Positions 1 to 8,145 are shown, numbered from the stretch's first letter. The stretch is DNA of 33,640 bases from an uncultured Eubacteriales bacterium (GCA_900315665.1 OMZX01000007.1:10769-44408), one strand, 5' to 3'. Translations and numbers: made by a program. Notes: a model not told the origin generated them from the letters alone.

Positions 1-18
1 CCCGGAAGGAGTTTTCAA

Positions 19-1242
19 ATGGCTGGATTAAACAAGAAGTCAGTGGATGACATCAATGTCAAGGGCCTCCGCGTCCTCTGCCGCTGCGATTTTAATGTAC
101 CCCTTAAGGATGGCAAGATCACGGATGATAACCGTATCGTGGCTGCGCTTCCTACGATCAAGAAGCTCGTCGCTGACGGCGGCAAGGTGATCCTTTGCTC
201 TCACCTCGGCAAGATCAAGACGGAAGAGGATAAGCCGTCGAAGACCCTTGCACCGGTTGCAAAGAGACTGTCCGAGCTCCTTGGCAAGGAAGTAAAGTTT
301 GCAGCGGATCCTGAGGTTGTCGGTCCGAATGCACGTGCCGCTGTCGCTGCGATGCAGGATGGCGATGTCATTCTCCTTGAGAATACACGTTACAGAGCAG
401 AAGAGACGAAGAACGGTGATGCGTTCTCCCAGGATCTTGCTTCTATCGCTGATGTTTTCGTCAATGATGCCTTCGGAACCGCCCACAGAGCACATTGCTC
501 CAATGTCGGCGTGACGAAGTTCGTCAAGGGCCCGCATGTTGTCGGCTACCTCATGGAGAAGGAAATCAAGTTCCTCGGCCAGGCTGTCGAGAATCCGGTT
601 CGTCCGTTCGTCGCTATCCTTGGCGGTGCGAAGGTTGCCGATAAGCTGAACGTTATTTCTAACCTCCTTGAGAAGTGCGATACACTGATCATCGGCGGAG
701 GCATGGCGTATACCTTTGCGAAGGCACAGGGCTATGAGGTTGGTACCTCCCTTGTCGATGATACGAAGGTTGATTATTGTAAGGAAATGATCGAGAAGGC
801 AAAGAAGCTTGGCAAGAATCTTTATCTTCCGGTTGATGCTGTGACGACAGAGAAGTTCCCGGATCCGATCGACGATGCAACCATCGAGACAAAGGTTGTA
901 GACATTGACAAGATCCCGGCTGACAGAATGGGCGTTGATATCGGACCGAAGACCATTGAGCTCTTCACCGGTGCTGTAAAGTCTGCAAAGACGGTCGTTT
1001 GGAATGGACCGATGGGTGTTTTCGAGAACCCGGTTCTTGCAAAGGGCACAAGATCTGTCGCACAGGCACTTGCTGATGCGGATGCGACAACCATCATCGG
1101 CGGCGGTGATTCAGCTGCTGCTGCAAATCAGATGGGCTTCCATGATAAGATGACGCACATCTCCACAGGCGGCGGTGCTTCTCTCGAATTCCTCGAGGGC
1201 AAGGAGCTTCCGGGTGTCGCTGCAGCGGATGACAAGGACTAA
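19..1242 (+). CDS. pgk: Phosphoglycerate kinase
   Basis: Cytosolic glycolytic enzyme that makes ATP by transferring the phosphoryl group of 1,3-bisphosphoglycerate to ADP. The 407-aa product has the N-terminal substrate-binding signature RCDFNVPL (residues 22-29), GGAKVADKL near residue 202, GPMGVFE before the nucleotide site, GGGDSAAAA near residue 361 and [13 protein letters not shown] close to the C-terminus. These are the standard PGK landmarks in the right order. Length is normal for the family, with a short acidic C-terminal tail. The ATG is preceded by AAGGAG at ideal spacing. A terminator-like hairpin separates it from tpiA 71 nt downstream, so the two are probably co-transcribed with partial termination. 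A gap gene may lie just outside the window (inference). Confidence 0.98.
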   Translation: MAGLNKKSVDDINVKGLRVLCRCDFNVPLKDGKITDDNRIVAALPTIKKLVADGGKVILCSHLGKIKTEEDKPSKTLAPVAKRLSELLGKEVKFAADPEVVGPNARAAVAAMQDGDVILLENTRYRAEETKNGDAFSQDLASIADVFVNDAFGTAHRAHCSNVGVTKFVKGPHVVGYLMEKEIKFLGQAVENPVRPFVAILGGAKVADKLNVISNLLEKCDTLIIGGGMAYTFAKAQGYEVGTSLVDDTKVDYCKEMIEKAKKLGKNLYLPVDAVTTEKFPDPIDDATIETKVVDIDKIPADRMGVDIGPKTIELFTGAVKSAKTVVWNGPMGVFENPVLAKGTRSVAQALADADATTIIGGGDSAAAANQMGFHDKMTHISTGGGASLEFLEGKELPGVAAADDKD

Positions 1243-1266
1243 GCTTAGTTTAGTGTTTTGAAAATC

Positions 1267-1296
1267 AGGCGGGGAGTTTTTGCTCTCCGCTTTTTA
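1267..1296 (+). terminator. Intrinsic terminator/attenuator between pgk and tpiA
   Basis: The stem GCGGGGAG/CTCTCCGC (1269-1276 with 1283-1290, one G-U pair) has a T-rich loop and is followed directly by TTTTT. It ends only 18 nt before the tpiA start codon, so it probably tunes rather than fully stops transcription into tpiA. Confidence 0.75.
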
Positions 1297-1313
1297 AAGA
1301 AAGAGGTATTTTC

Positions 1314-2063
1314 ATGAGAAAAAAGATTATTGCCGGCAACTGGAAGATGAACATGGTGCCGTCAAAGGCTGTTGAACTTGTCGAGACGCTGAAGCCGCTC
1401 GTACAGAATCCGGATGTCGATGTCGTATATTGTGTGCCTGCTGTAGACCTTGTGCCAGTAGTCAATGCTGTGAAGGGAACGAATGTGCATGTCGGTGCCG
1501 AGAACCTTTATTTCGAGGACAAGGGCGCTTATACCGGTGAGATTTCTGCAGATATGCTGCTGGATGCTGGCGTCGAGTATGTCATCATGGGCCATAGCGA
1601 GCGTCGTGGCTATTTCCATGAGACGGATGCGGACATCAACAAGAAGCTTCTCAAGGCTCTCGAGAAGGGCTTAAAGCCGATCGTCTGCTGTGGTGAGTCT
1701 CTCGAGCAGAGAGAGCAGGGCATCACAGAGGACTGGATTCGGATGCAGATCAAGATTGCGTTCCAGGGTGTGACGGCGGATCAGGCAAAGGGTGTCGTCA
1801 TCGCATATGAGCCGATCTGGGCGATCGGAACCGGCAAGACGGCAACTTCGGCACAGGCTGAGGAAGTCTGCAAGGCAATCCGTGAGACGATCGCGGAGGT
1901 TTATGATACCGATACTGCGGAAGCAATCCGCATTCAGTATGGCGGATCGATGAATGCCGGCAACTGCAAGGAACTTCTGGCACAGCCGGATATCGATGGC
2001 GGTCTCATCGGCGGCGCATCCCTGAAGCCGGATTTCGGCACCATCGTGAACTACAACAAGTGA
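1314..2063 (+). CDS. tpiA: Triosephosphate isomerase
   Basis: Interconverts dihydroxyacetone phosphate and glyceraldehyde-3-phosphate in glycolysis and gluconeogenesis. The 249-aa length is typical of a single TIM barrel. Catalytic residues are all visible: N9/K11 in GNWKMN, the electrophilic H94 in IMGHSERR, the base E166 in [14 protein letters not shown] (phosphate loop following), and the C-terminal GGASLKPDF phosphate-binding segment. The start codon is preceded by AAGAGG. It follows pgk on the same strand, a common arrangement in Firmicutes glycolytic operons. gpmI of the same pathway lies about 22 kb away rather than next door. A strong nested terminator follows. Confidence 0.98.
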   Translation: MRKKIIAGNWKMNMVPSKAVELVETLKPLVQNPDVDVVYCVPAVDLVPVVNAVKGTNVHVGAENLYFEDKGAYTGEISADMLLDAGVEYVIMGHSERRGYFHETDADINKKLLKALEKGLKPIVCCGESLEQREQGITEDWIRMQIKIAFQGVTADQAKGVVIAYEPIWAIGTGKTATSAQAEEVCKAIRETIAEVYDTDTAEAIRIQYGGSMNAGNCKELLAQPDIDGGLIGGASLKPDFGTIVNYNK

Positions 2064-2081
2064 TTTTATGGCTATACGGAC

Positions 2082-2124
2082 GGGGCTGTCGCGAAAGCGG
2101 CAGCCTTTTTTTCGCGACAGCCCC
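2082..2124. terminator. Nested terminator hairpins after tpiA
   Basis: A compact hairpin, GGCTGTCGC-GAAA-GCGGCAGCC (2084-2105), is followed by seven T residues and is a canonical plus-strand terminator. A second, longer pairing is possible between GGGGCTGTCGCGAA (2082-2095) and TTCGCGACAGCCCC (2111-2124), which encloses the T-tract. The two folds share the left arm and are mutually exclusive. The longer one could also serve the convergent minus-strand gene ending at 2138. Confidence 0.85.
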
Positions 2125-2137
2125 TGTGTGGCTAAAT

Positions 2138-2827
2138 TTACTTTATTTTTTGCTGGTGGATCGTGTAGATGATGCGATGGTACTGGGAATCAAGGGTGAT
2201 GGTGATGGAGGTGCCGTCAGAGGAGCCTGTTAGAAGGAGTATGGTGGGGTCGGTTTGTTTTGGCGTCAAGTCTTGGATTGCAGTAAGGCGGGTTTGTTCC
2301 GTGGTGAAGTCTGCCTTGGGTAGCGTGATGCCGAGGGTCAGGTAGGTGGTGTCTTCTTTGATGCTCCTATAGTGGTAGTACTGGTAGCGGGGATCGGTGG
2401 AGGCTTGCGGGACAGTTTCAGGTAATATAGTTTCTTGTGCGACATGGACGGAGCTGTCGCTCGTCCTGTCGAGATGAAGGTATGCATTTAATGATGTGGT
2501 GCTGGAGCAGAAGGGTGGGTATAGTGCTAGAACAATGGCACAGAGGACACCAAGGACAGCTGCTAATACCGCGGAGTGTTCGAAAAAGCGGTTCACGTGT
2601 GGGTTTTTAAGTGCTCGGAGCGCCATGCCAAAGACGCCGAGGAGTAAGGGAAGGTTCAGCCCGATGAAAGCGAGATTAAGTAGGAGTGGCTTCGCGAAGC
2701 TGAGCTTCGGGTACCGCATGCCATAGTAAAAGATAGCAATTAAGAACTCGGCAATTAGAAGTGAAATACCGAGAATCGCGTTCCGAAGCAGATGGTCATG
2801 AAAGATTGGTTTCGAGCTGTTTTTCAT
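2138..2827 (-). CDS. Hypothetical membrane protein, three N-terminal TM segments and an exposed C-terminal domain
   Basis: I do not recognise this 229-aa protein. Three hydrophobic segments are visible at about residues 14-36 (ILGISLLIAEFLIAIFYYG), 44-68 and 84-105. They are followed by a polar, Thr/Ser-rich region of about 120 residues that is probably a single exposed domain. No catalytic motif is seen. The start ATG at 2827 is supported by a strong SD (GGAGG, 8 nt upstream). It lies downstream of metK on the same strand, separated by a terminator whose 3' arm sequence is duplicated at this gene's SD. It may therefore receive read-through from the SAM-regulated metK transcript (inference). 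It is convergent with tpiA. Confidence 0.75.
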   Translation of the reverse strand: MKNSSKPIFHDHLLRNAILGISLLIAEFLIAIFYYGMRYPKLSFAKPLLLNLAFIGLNLPLLLGVFGMALRALKNPHVNRFFEHSAVLAAVLGVLCAIVLALYPPFCSSTTSLNAYLHLDRTSDSSVHVAQETILPETVPQASTDPRYQYYHYRSIKEDTTYLTLGITLPKADFTTEQTRLTAIQDLTPKQTDPTILLLTGSSDGTSITITLDSQYHRIIYTIHQQKIK

Positions 2828-2834
2828 TAAAAAA

Positions 2835-2843
2835 CCTCCGTGG
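2835..2843 (-). promoter_or_regulatory. SD region of the membrane-protein gene, sharing CACGGAGG with the upstream terminator
   Basis: On the minus strand CCACGGAGG precedes T6-AATG. The same CACGGAGG occurs about 30 nt upstream as the 3' arm of the metK terminator (2865-2873). The terminator's 5' arm GCCTCCGTG (2898-2906) is complementary to both copies, so it could alternatively mask this ribosome-binding site. The duplication is seen directly. The switch is inference. Confidence 0.5.
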
Positions 2844-2857
2844 GCTTTTCCTTAGGT

Positions 2858-2906
2858 CGAAAAAGCCTCCGTGGCTTTCATCTTAAGTTGAAAAGCACAC
2901 GGAGGC
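2858..2906 (-). terminator. Intrinsic terminator of metK
   Basis: Minus-strand hairpin with perfect 9-bp arms GCCTCCGTG/CACGGAGGC (2898-2906 with 2865-2873) extended by inner pairing, followed by TTTTT. It ends metK transcription 75 nt after the stop codon and lies just before the next minus-strand gene. Confidence 0.8.
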
Positions 2907-2981
2907 AACCTTTATTTATTTGAAATCACTTTTCCACGGCAATGCCAAATTATCACACCAGCCGAGCATGGAAGCATTGGC

Positions 2982-4040
2982 TTATTTCTCCCACGGAAGC
3001 TCTGGCTTTCCGAAGTGGCCGTAGCTTGAAACGAGATTGTAGTCAACGTCGCGGAGGCCGAGGCTCTTGATGATGCCCTTCGGGGTGAGATCGTAGTTGT
3101 CCTTGATCTCTTCCCAGATCTCTGTCCGATTCTTCTTCTCAGTGCCGAAGCAGTCTACGTAGACGGAAACCGGTTCTGCTACGCCGATAGCATACGCGAG
3201 CTGTACCTCGCAGCGATCCGCCTGGCCGGAGAGGACGATGTCGCGGGCAATCTTACGTGCCATATAGGCTGCGGAGCGGTCAACCTTTGACGGATCCTTG
3301 CCGGAGAAGGCTCCGCCGCCGTGATGAGCAGCGCCACCGTAGGTGTCGGCGATGATCTTACGGCCGGTTAAGCCGGAATCTGCGAAGGAGGAACCGAGGA
3401 CAAAGCGTCCCGTCGGGTTCACAAGGATCCGGAAGTCGTCATTGAGACCAGCTTCTTCGGCTGTTTCCTTCATAATCTTCGAAACAATCTCACGTACCTC
3501 ATCGAGAGAGATTTCTTCAGCATGCTGCGTCGAGATCAGGAAGGTGTCGATGCGGTGTGCGTCATAATCAAAGGAAACCTGCGCCTTCGCATCCGGACGA
3601 AGCTTCTCGAAATGATTTGCAAGGTTGTACTCGCGGAGCTTGAGAAGAGCCTTCGTCGAGAGTACGTACGGGATCGGCAGGAGCTCCTTTGTCTCATTTG
3701 TTGCATAGCCGAACATCATACCCTGATCGCCGGCGCCGTCATGATCGACGCCCATCGCGATATCCGGGGACTGCTTCGAGATGAGATAACGGACGTTATA
3801 TTTGTCAACATCCGGGAGGCCAATCTTCGTGAGGACGCCGCGGATGAGTGCATCGTAGTCCGGCTCATAGTTCGTGGTGACTTCGCCCATGACCGTGATC
3901 TCATAATCCTTGATCATGGATTCAGCAGCGATTCTGCCCATCTTATCATGCTGGAGAATGTCAGTTACGATTGCGTCAGAAATCTGATCGCAGATTTTGT
4001 CAGGATGTCCGTTTGACACCTGCTCGGATGAAAATAGCAT
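2982..4040 (-). CDS. metK: S-adenosylmethionine synthetase (compact form)
   Basis: Makes SAM from methionine and ATP. Family motifs are clear: GHPDK at residues 11-15, GAGDQGMMFGYATNE (methionine/ATP site), the glycine-rich phosphate loop GGGAFSGKDPSKVDR, then ADRCEVQLAYAIGVAEP and a C-terminal YGHFGKPELPWEK. The product is 352 aa, noticeably shorter than the usual 380-400 aa. It stops right after the PWEK motif and appears to have shortened central loops. The start at 4040 is chosen because the homologous region begins there (MLFSSEQ) and GGAAG sits just upstream; the open frame to 4097 has no family similarity. It is controlled by an S-box riboswitch upstream. Confidence 0.96.
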   Translation of the reverse strand: MLFSSEQVSNGHPDKICDQISDAIVTDILQHDKMGRIAAESMIKDYEITVMGEVTTNYEPDYDALIRGVLTKIGLPDVDKYNVRYLISKQSPDIAMGVDHDGAGDQGMMFGYATNETKELLPIPYVLSTKALLKLREYNLANHFEKLRPDAKAQVSFDYDAHRIDTFLISTQHAEEISLDEVREIVSKIMKETAEEAGLNDDFRILVNPTGRFVLGSSFADSGLTGRKIIADTYGGAAHHGGGAFSGKDPSKVDRSAAYMARKIARDIVLSGQADRCEVQLAYAIGVAEPVSVYVDCFGTEKKNRTEIWEEIKDNYDLTPKGIIKSLGLRDVDYNLVSSYGHFGKPELPWEK

Positions 4041-4092
4041 AATGCTTCCTTTCTGGCCGTAGGCCGAGATTGTTTCGTAAGAAAAAGCAGAG

Positions 4093-4159
4093 GGCATCGC
4101 AAGCGATGCCTTTGAACGCGCTCGCCGCTAAGGCATCCCGAAGCCTCGCCGCAAGCGGC
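4093..4159 (-). other. Two extra hairpins in the metK leader after the riboswitch terminator
   Basis: The 127-nt stretch between the S-box terminator and the metK ATG holds two perfect inverted repeats: GCCGC-TT-GCGGC (4148-4159) and GGCATCGC-TT-GCGATGCC (4093-4110). The second is followed on the minus strand by a CTCTGCTTTTTC tract and could act as a weak second terminator or an mRNA-stability element. Their function is unknown. Confidence 0.5.
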
Positions 4160-4167
4160 ACTCCGGA

Positions 4168-4202
4168 ATAAACAAAAGCCAGTCGACGAACAATCGACTG
4201 GC
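4168..4202 (-). terminator. Expression-platform terminator of the SAM riboswitch
   Basis: Minus-strand stem GCCAGTCGA/TCGACTGGC (perfect 9 bp, 7-nt loop) followed by TTTTGTTTATT. It lies just downstream of the S-box aptamer and 127 nt before metK. In this riboswitch class SAM binding favours the terminator and shuts off the gene. Confidence 0.93.
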
Positions 4203-4216
4203 TGAAATCGCTTCCT

Positions 4217-4327
4217 CTTATTGTTCGAAACAAAAATGATTCGCTCAGGTTAGCACCTTCCGGGACTTTCACCCGGGGTTGCTGCGGCTTCAACGCTCCT
4301 CTGTAGCTCCACCGACTCTGAATAAGT
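4217..4327 (-). promoter_or_regulatory. SAM-I (S-box) riboswitch aptamer
   Basis: Read on the minus strand, the sequence carries S-box landmarks in order: the P1 5' strand CTTATT, an AGAGTCGGTGGAG segment (consensus AGAGxxGGTGGAG), GAAGCCGCAGCAACC (consensus GAAACCCGGCAACC), AAGGTGCTAACCTGAGCGAA, and the closing P1 strand AATAAG. A perfect terminator follows, and then metK, the classic target. Known for the class: SAM binding in the P1/P3 cleft causes premature termination. A sigma-A promoter lies 21 nt upstream of the aptamer. Confidence 0.95.
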
Positions 4328-4347
4328 ATTTAATTATTACGCCACTG

Positions 4348-4376
4348 ATTATATCGGCGGAAACCATGTCCGTCAA
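4348..4376 (-). promoter_or_regulatory. Sigma-A promoter for the riboswitch-metK transcript
   Basis: On the minus strand TTGACG (4376-4371), a 17-nt spacer and a perfect TATAAT (4353-4348) precede the aptamer. The predicted start site is about 15 nt before P1. Confidence 0.9.
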
Positions 4377-4417
4377 TAGACAAACGGGAAGATATTGTAT
4401 AGGAGATGATGCTGAAC

Positions 4418-4446
4418 TTGCCATTCTAGGTGGCAAAGTGTAGAAT
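4418..4446 (+). promoter_or_regulatory. Candidate promoter of the polysaccharide operon
   Basis: TTGCCA (4418-4423), exactly 17 nt, then TAGAAT (4441-4446). The -35 hexamer forms an inverted repeat with the spacer (TTGCCA-7 nt-TGGCAA), so a repressor site or hairpin may overlap the promoter. The gap to the first gene is about 115 nt and includes a 12-bp palindrome. Confidence 0.55.
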
Positions 4447-4489
4447 AAAATGCTATGATTTTTGCAAACAAATAAAAATGGGTAGCTAG

Positions 4490-4501
4490 TGTCAGCTGAC
4501 A
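4490..4501. repeat. Palindrome TGTCAGCTGACA, REP-like fragment
   Basis: Perfect 12-bp palindrome in the 5' leader of the first glycosyltransferase gene. The same GCTGACA/TGTCAGC half occurs in the larger intergenic inverted repeats at 8097, 16787 and 22061. It may be a remnant of that family or an operator. Confidence 0.35.
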
Positions 4502-4562
4502 TGTTGTTTGGTAGAATTAAATCGTCGACTGGTGCAAAGCATCCGAATTAAAGGAAATCAAC

Positions 4563-5615
4563 ATGAAGACAATTAGCATCGTCGTTCCATGCTATAACGA
4601 GGAAGAAAATGTCATCCCGCTTTATGAAGCGCTGAAGCAGCTTTTCACGGAGCAGCTTTCCTCCTATAAATATGAAATCATCTATATCGACAATGACTCC
4701 ACCGATCACACACGGGATCAGATTCGCACCCTCTGTGCTAAAGATACTGACGTGAAGGGCATTTTCAATGCGAAAAATTTCGGTCAGTTCAACTCGCCGT
4801 ATTATGCGATGCTCCAGTCCACGGGCGACGCGACCATCCTGATGGCAGCAGACTTCCAGGATCCGCCGGAGATGATCCCGCAGTTTGTGAAGGCCTGGGA
4901 GGAGGGCTATAAGATCGCCATCGGTGTGAAGACCCACTCACAGGAGTCGAAGCTCATGTACTGGCTCCGCGGCTGCTACTACAAGCTTATCAAGAAGTGG
5001 TCCTCCGTCGATCAGATCGAGCAGTTCACCGGCTTCGGTCTCTATGACCATGCCTTCATCGATGTCATGCGCACACTCGATGATCCGACGCCATTTCTCC
5101 GGGGTATCGTGGCAGAGCTTGGCTTCCATCGGAAGGAGATCCCATATACTCAGCCGAAGCGCCGTGCCGGTGTCACACACAACAATTTTTACACGCTCTA
5201 CGATGCGGCAATGCTCGGCTTCACCTCCTATACGAAGGTCGGCCTCCGGATCGCTGTGTTTGCCGGTGGTATCTGCAGCGCCGTTTCCATGATCATCGCG
5301 ATCATTTACCTCATCATGAAGCTCATCTGGTGGGACCGTTTCCCGGCCGGCATGGCGCCGATGCTGATCGGCATGCTGTTCCTCGGCTCGGTACAGATCT
5401 TTTTCATCGGGCTTCTGGGAGAATATATCCTCAGCATCAATCAGCGTGTCATGCGCCGTCCACTCGTCGTCGAGGAGGAGCGTCTGAACTTTGGAAACGC
5501 TCCGATTTATCAGGGCGTGCATGATACTGCCCCGACGCCGGTTGCCTTTGATGCCAATGCACACACCAGTGCACCGACAGCAGGGCCAGATGAAGGAAGC
5601 ATTGGAAAAGGATAA
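4563..5615 (+). CDS. Family 2 glycosyltransferase, membrane-anchored (GtrB/DPM1-like)
   Basis: Probably moves a sugar from a nucleotide sugar to a polyprenyl-phosphate carrier at the inner face of the membrane. The N-terminal GT-A domain (about residues 1-230) begins ISIVVPCYNEEENV, has the nucleotide-binding IIYIDNDSTD strand and the metal/substrate motif ADFQDPPEM. Two C-terminal TM segments follow (about 228-258 and 275-300, the latter FFIGLLGEYILSI). This is the layout of undecaprenyl-phosphate glucosyl/glucosaminyl transferases (GtrB/ArnC-like) and dolichol-phosphate mannose synthases. AAAGGAAA precedes the ATG. The stop codon abuts the ATG of the next gene, so they are translationally linked. 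It is the first gene of the polysaccharide operon. The sugar donor cannot be told from sequence. Confidence 0.9.
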   Translation: MKTISIVVPCYNEEENVIPLYEALKQLFTEQLSSYKYEIIYIDNDSTDHTRDQIRTLCAKDTDVKGIFNAKNFGQFNSPYYAMLQSTGDATILMAADFQDPPEMIPQFVKAWEEGYKIAIGVKTHSQESKLMYWLRGCYYKLIKKWSSVDQIEQFTGFGLYDHAFIDVMRTLDDPTPFLRGIVAELGFHRKEIPYTQPKRRAGVTHNNFYTLYDAAMLGFTSYTKVGLRIAVFAGGICSAVSMIIAIIYLIMKLIWWDRFPAGMAPMLIGMLFLGSVQIFFIGLLGEYILSINQRVMRRPLVVEEERLNFGNAPIYQGVHDTAPTPVAFDANAHTSAPTAGPDEGSIGKG

Positions 5616-8096
5616 ATGAGAACAAAAATAGATATCGCGCTGGTGCGTGAAGGAAAATTAAATATTCAGGGCTGGGCGTTCGGCAAGGATCCGGAGACGC
5701 CGGTCAAGCTGTATGTGAAGGATGCTGCGGGAAATCGCATCGAGGACGCATCCATCGGCAGTGTGCGTCGGGATTCGGTGGTCGAAGCTTATTTCGGAAA
5801 CTATGTGAAGGAGCATGGCGCTATCCGGCGGGAGCTCGGGTTCGACATCGATGTACCGTTTCAGCATGGTGATACCTGTTATCTTTTTATCTGTGTTGAC
5901 GGCCGCCGTCGCCGCTATAAGTTCAATGACAAAATTATCGAGGAGTTCAACTCGCACGCACACAAGAAGCGGGAGAAGCTTCTCGCGCTTTTAAACTGGG
6001 AGACGGTCGAGGTGTCGCTTGAGACGCTGAAAAAGGACGGACTTCGTGTACTGTTCCGGAAGGGCATCCACAAGATTCAGGGCGTGCAGGAGGATTTTGA
6101 TTATAACGAATGGTTTGAGAAGACCCGCACGACGGATGAAGAGCTCGCGCATCAGCGCGAAGAATTCGCGAAGCTTTCTGAAGGAAGGCCGTTGTTTTCC
6201 ATCGTCATCCCAGCGTTCAAGACACCAGAGAAGTTTCTGCGCCGGATGCTAAAGTCCATCGAGGAGCAGACCTATGGGAATTTCCAGGTTTACGTCGCGG
6301 ATGCGACGCCGTATGATGGTCTCGTCTGGATGAAGGAGGACGGGAAGAAACCGAAGGAAGTCCTTCAGGAGTTTGCGAAGAAGGATCCGCGGTTCCATTT
6401 TTCGGTGCTTGAGAAAAATCTCGGTATCTCGGATAACACCAATGCCGCCATCGAGCTGGCGCTGCAGGCAGCTCCTTTCAGTGCGCCGCACTTCATCGTG
6501 CTGGCGGATCATGATGATGAGCTTGCCCCGGAGGCCCTGTGGGAATGCGCGAGGGTTGTCAGGGAGCATCCGGCGGCGAAGGTCATTTATACGGATGAAG
6601 ATAAAATCGATTTTGAGGATGCCTATCGCTTCGAACCACATTTTAAGACAGATTATAATCCGGACCTTCTCCGTTCGGTGAATTACGTGTGCCATCTTTT
6701 CGTGATGGAGGAGGGACTGCTTCGCTCCATCGCAGAGAAGGATGAAGCCGGAAATGTCGTGTATGAGCGGAAGCAGTACGACGGCGCCCAGGACTATGAT
6801 CTTATTCTCCGTGCGACCGAGAAGGCGCAGGAAATCGAGAAAGAAGAAATTGCGCAGCATGGACTAAGCAAGGAAGACCAGAAGCTGCTTTCTGAAGCGC
6901 GGTTCACCAGCTCCAATATTTTCCATATCCAGAAGGCACTGTATCACTGGCGCTCGCACCAGATGTCGACAGCTGCAAACCCGGAAGCGAAGCTCTATGC
7001 GTTTGATGCCGGCGCGCGGGCGATTTACGACCATTGTGTGCGGATCGGCCTGCCGGTTGAAAAGGTCGAGAAGGGCATCACGTACGGCTTTTATCATGTG
7101 AAGTATCGCACAGAGGAGCCGCTGATTTCTGTGATCATCCCGAATAAGGACCATACGAAGGACCTTGATAAGGCCATCCGGTCGCTGATTAAAGGAAATT
7201 ATAAAAATCTTGAGTTCATCGTCGTTGAGAACAACTCGGAGGAGGATGAAACCTGGCAGTATTATGACGCCATCCAGAAGGAGTTTCCGGCTCCGGCAGC
7301 ATGGGAAGCTGACGATGCGAAGGCAGGCGGTGTTACGACAACAGCAGCTGATATGAAGGCCTGCAGCCTGGAGCATCCGGTCGTCCGCGTCGTAAAGTGG
7401 GTGTCCGACCAGGGCTTTAACTATTCGGCCATCAACAACTTCGGCGTGCAGTATGCGCATGGCGATTATCTCCTCTTTATGAATAATGACATCGAACTGA
7501 TTGAACCGGATTCTCTCTATGAGATGCTTAGCTACGTGCAGCGCGAGGATGTAGGCATTTGCGGGGCACGGCTTTTGTATCCGGACGAGGTGATCCAGCA
7601 TGCCGGCGTTGTGGTCGGCTTCGGTGGCATCGCGGGTGCCGCATTTGTAGGCATTCATGATAAGGAGCTTACGTATATGCACCGCGCGAAGTGCATCCAG
7701 GATTACTCTGCTGTAACGGCCGCGTGCATGCTGTCGAAGCGGAGTGTATTTGATGCGGTAGGCGGTTTCACAGAAGAACTTGCAGTTGCGTTTAATGATG
7801 TCGATTTCTGCATGAAGGTGCGGGCACTTGGGAAGCTTGTCGTTTATAATCCGTATGCGAAGTTCTATCATTATGAGTCGAAATCGCGCGGCATGGAGGA
7901 CACACCGGAGAAGGTGCAGCGTTTTAATGGTGAGATTGTGAAGTTTGCGAAGCGCTGGCCGGAGATTATTCGCGAGGGTGACCCGTACTATAACCCGGCG
8001 CTTACCTTTATGAAGTCGAACTTTGTCCTGAAGGACCTCGACAAGGAAAACGTCGGCAAACCCTTCCACATGGACATCCTCGACGGCATCGTATGA
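5616..8096 (+). CDS. Large glycosyltransferase with two tandem GT2 domains
   Basis: 826-aa cytosolic enzyme predicted to add sugars to a growing surface polysaccharide. After an N-terminal beta-rich accessory region (about residues 1-115, GWAFGKDPETPVKLYV) and a linker, the first GT2 domain starts at about residue 190 (PLFSIVIPAFKTPEKF) with the DxD-type motif ADHDDE near residue 296. The second starts at about residue 502 (PLISVIIPNKDHT), with MNNDIEL near residue 621 and the acceptor-side segment GGFTEELAVAFNDVDFC. Two domains suggest two linkages or a polymerase, as in rhamnan and hyaluronan-type synthases (inference). It begins immediately after the preceding stop codon. No TM segments are seen. 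Confidence 0.9.
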   Translation: MRTKIDIALVREGKLNIQGWAFGKDPETPVKLYVKDAAGNRIEDASIGSVRRDSVVEAYFGNYVKEHGAIRRELGFDIDVPFQHGDTCYLFICVDGRRRRYKFNDKIIEEFNSHAHKKREKLLALLNWETVEVSLETLKKDGLRVLFRKGIHKIQGVQEDFDYNEWFEKTRTTDEELAHQREEFAKLSEGRPLFSIVIPAFKTPEKFLRRMLKSIEEQTYGNFQVYVADATPYDGLVWMKEDGKKPKEVLQEFAKKDPRFHFSVLEKNLGISDNTNAAIELALQAAPFSAPHFIVLADHDDELAPEALWECARVVREHPAAKVIYTDEDKIDFEDAYRFEPHFKTDYNPDLLRSVNYVCHLFVMEEGLLRSIAEKDEAGNVVYERKQYDGAQDYDLILRATEKAQEIEKEEIAQHGLSKEDQKLLSEARFTSSNIFHIQKALYHWRSHQMSTAANPEAKLYAFDAGARAIYDHCVRIGLPVEKVEKGITYGFYHVKYRTEEPLISVIIPNKDHTKDLDKAIRSLIKGNYKNLEFIVVENNSEEDETWQYYDAIQKEFPAPAAWEADDAKAGGVTTTAADMKACSLEHPVVRVVKWVSDQGFNYSAINNFGVQYAHGDYLLFMNNDIELIEPDSLYEMLSYVQREDVGICGARLLYPDEVIQHAGVVVGFGGIAGAAFVGIHDKELTYMHRAKCIQDYSAVTAACMLSKRSVFDAVGGFTEELAVAFNDVDFCMKVRALGKLVVYNPYAKFYHYESKSRGMEDTPEKVQRFNGEIVKFAKRWPEIIREGDPYYNPALTFMKSNFVLKDLDKENVGKPFHMDILDGIV

Positions 8097-8131
8097 AGCT
8101 GACACAGGTGACAGTTCTCCATGTGTCAACT
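8097..8131. repeat. REP-like single-arm element, AGCTGACACA...GTGTCAACT
   Basis: A 35-bp imperfect inverted repeat starts right at the stop codon of the tandem GT gene. Its ends (AGCTGACA and GTGTCAACT) match the ends of one arm of the large inverted repeat at 22061-22166. It fills most of the 49-nt gap to the next gene. Confidence 0.6.
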
Positions 8132-8145
8132 GAATAGACTAAATT

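Noticed and set aside
4041-4097. N-terminal extension of metK by 19 codons
   Set aside because: The extension has no MetK similarity, overlaps one leader hairpin, and the internal ATG at 4040 has a proper SD.
4000-4293. 97-codon minus-strand frame across the metK leader
   Set aside because: It coincides with the SAM riboswitch aptamer and terminator, which explain the sequence fully.
6864-8129. 421-codon minus-strand frame opposite the tandem glycosyltransferase
   Set aside because: It is a shadow of a real gene with two recognisable GT2 domains. The antisense product shows no domain and is rich in residues expected from reversed codons.
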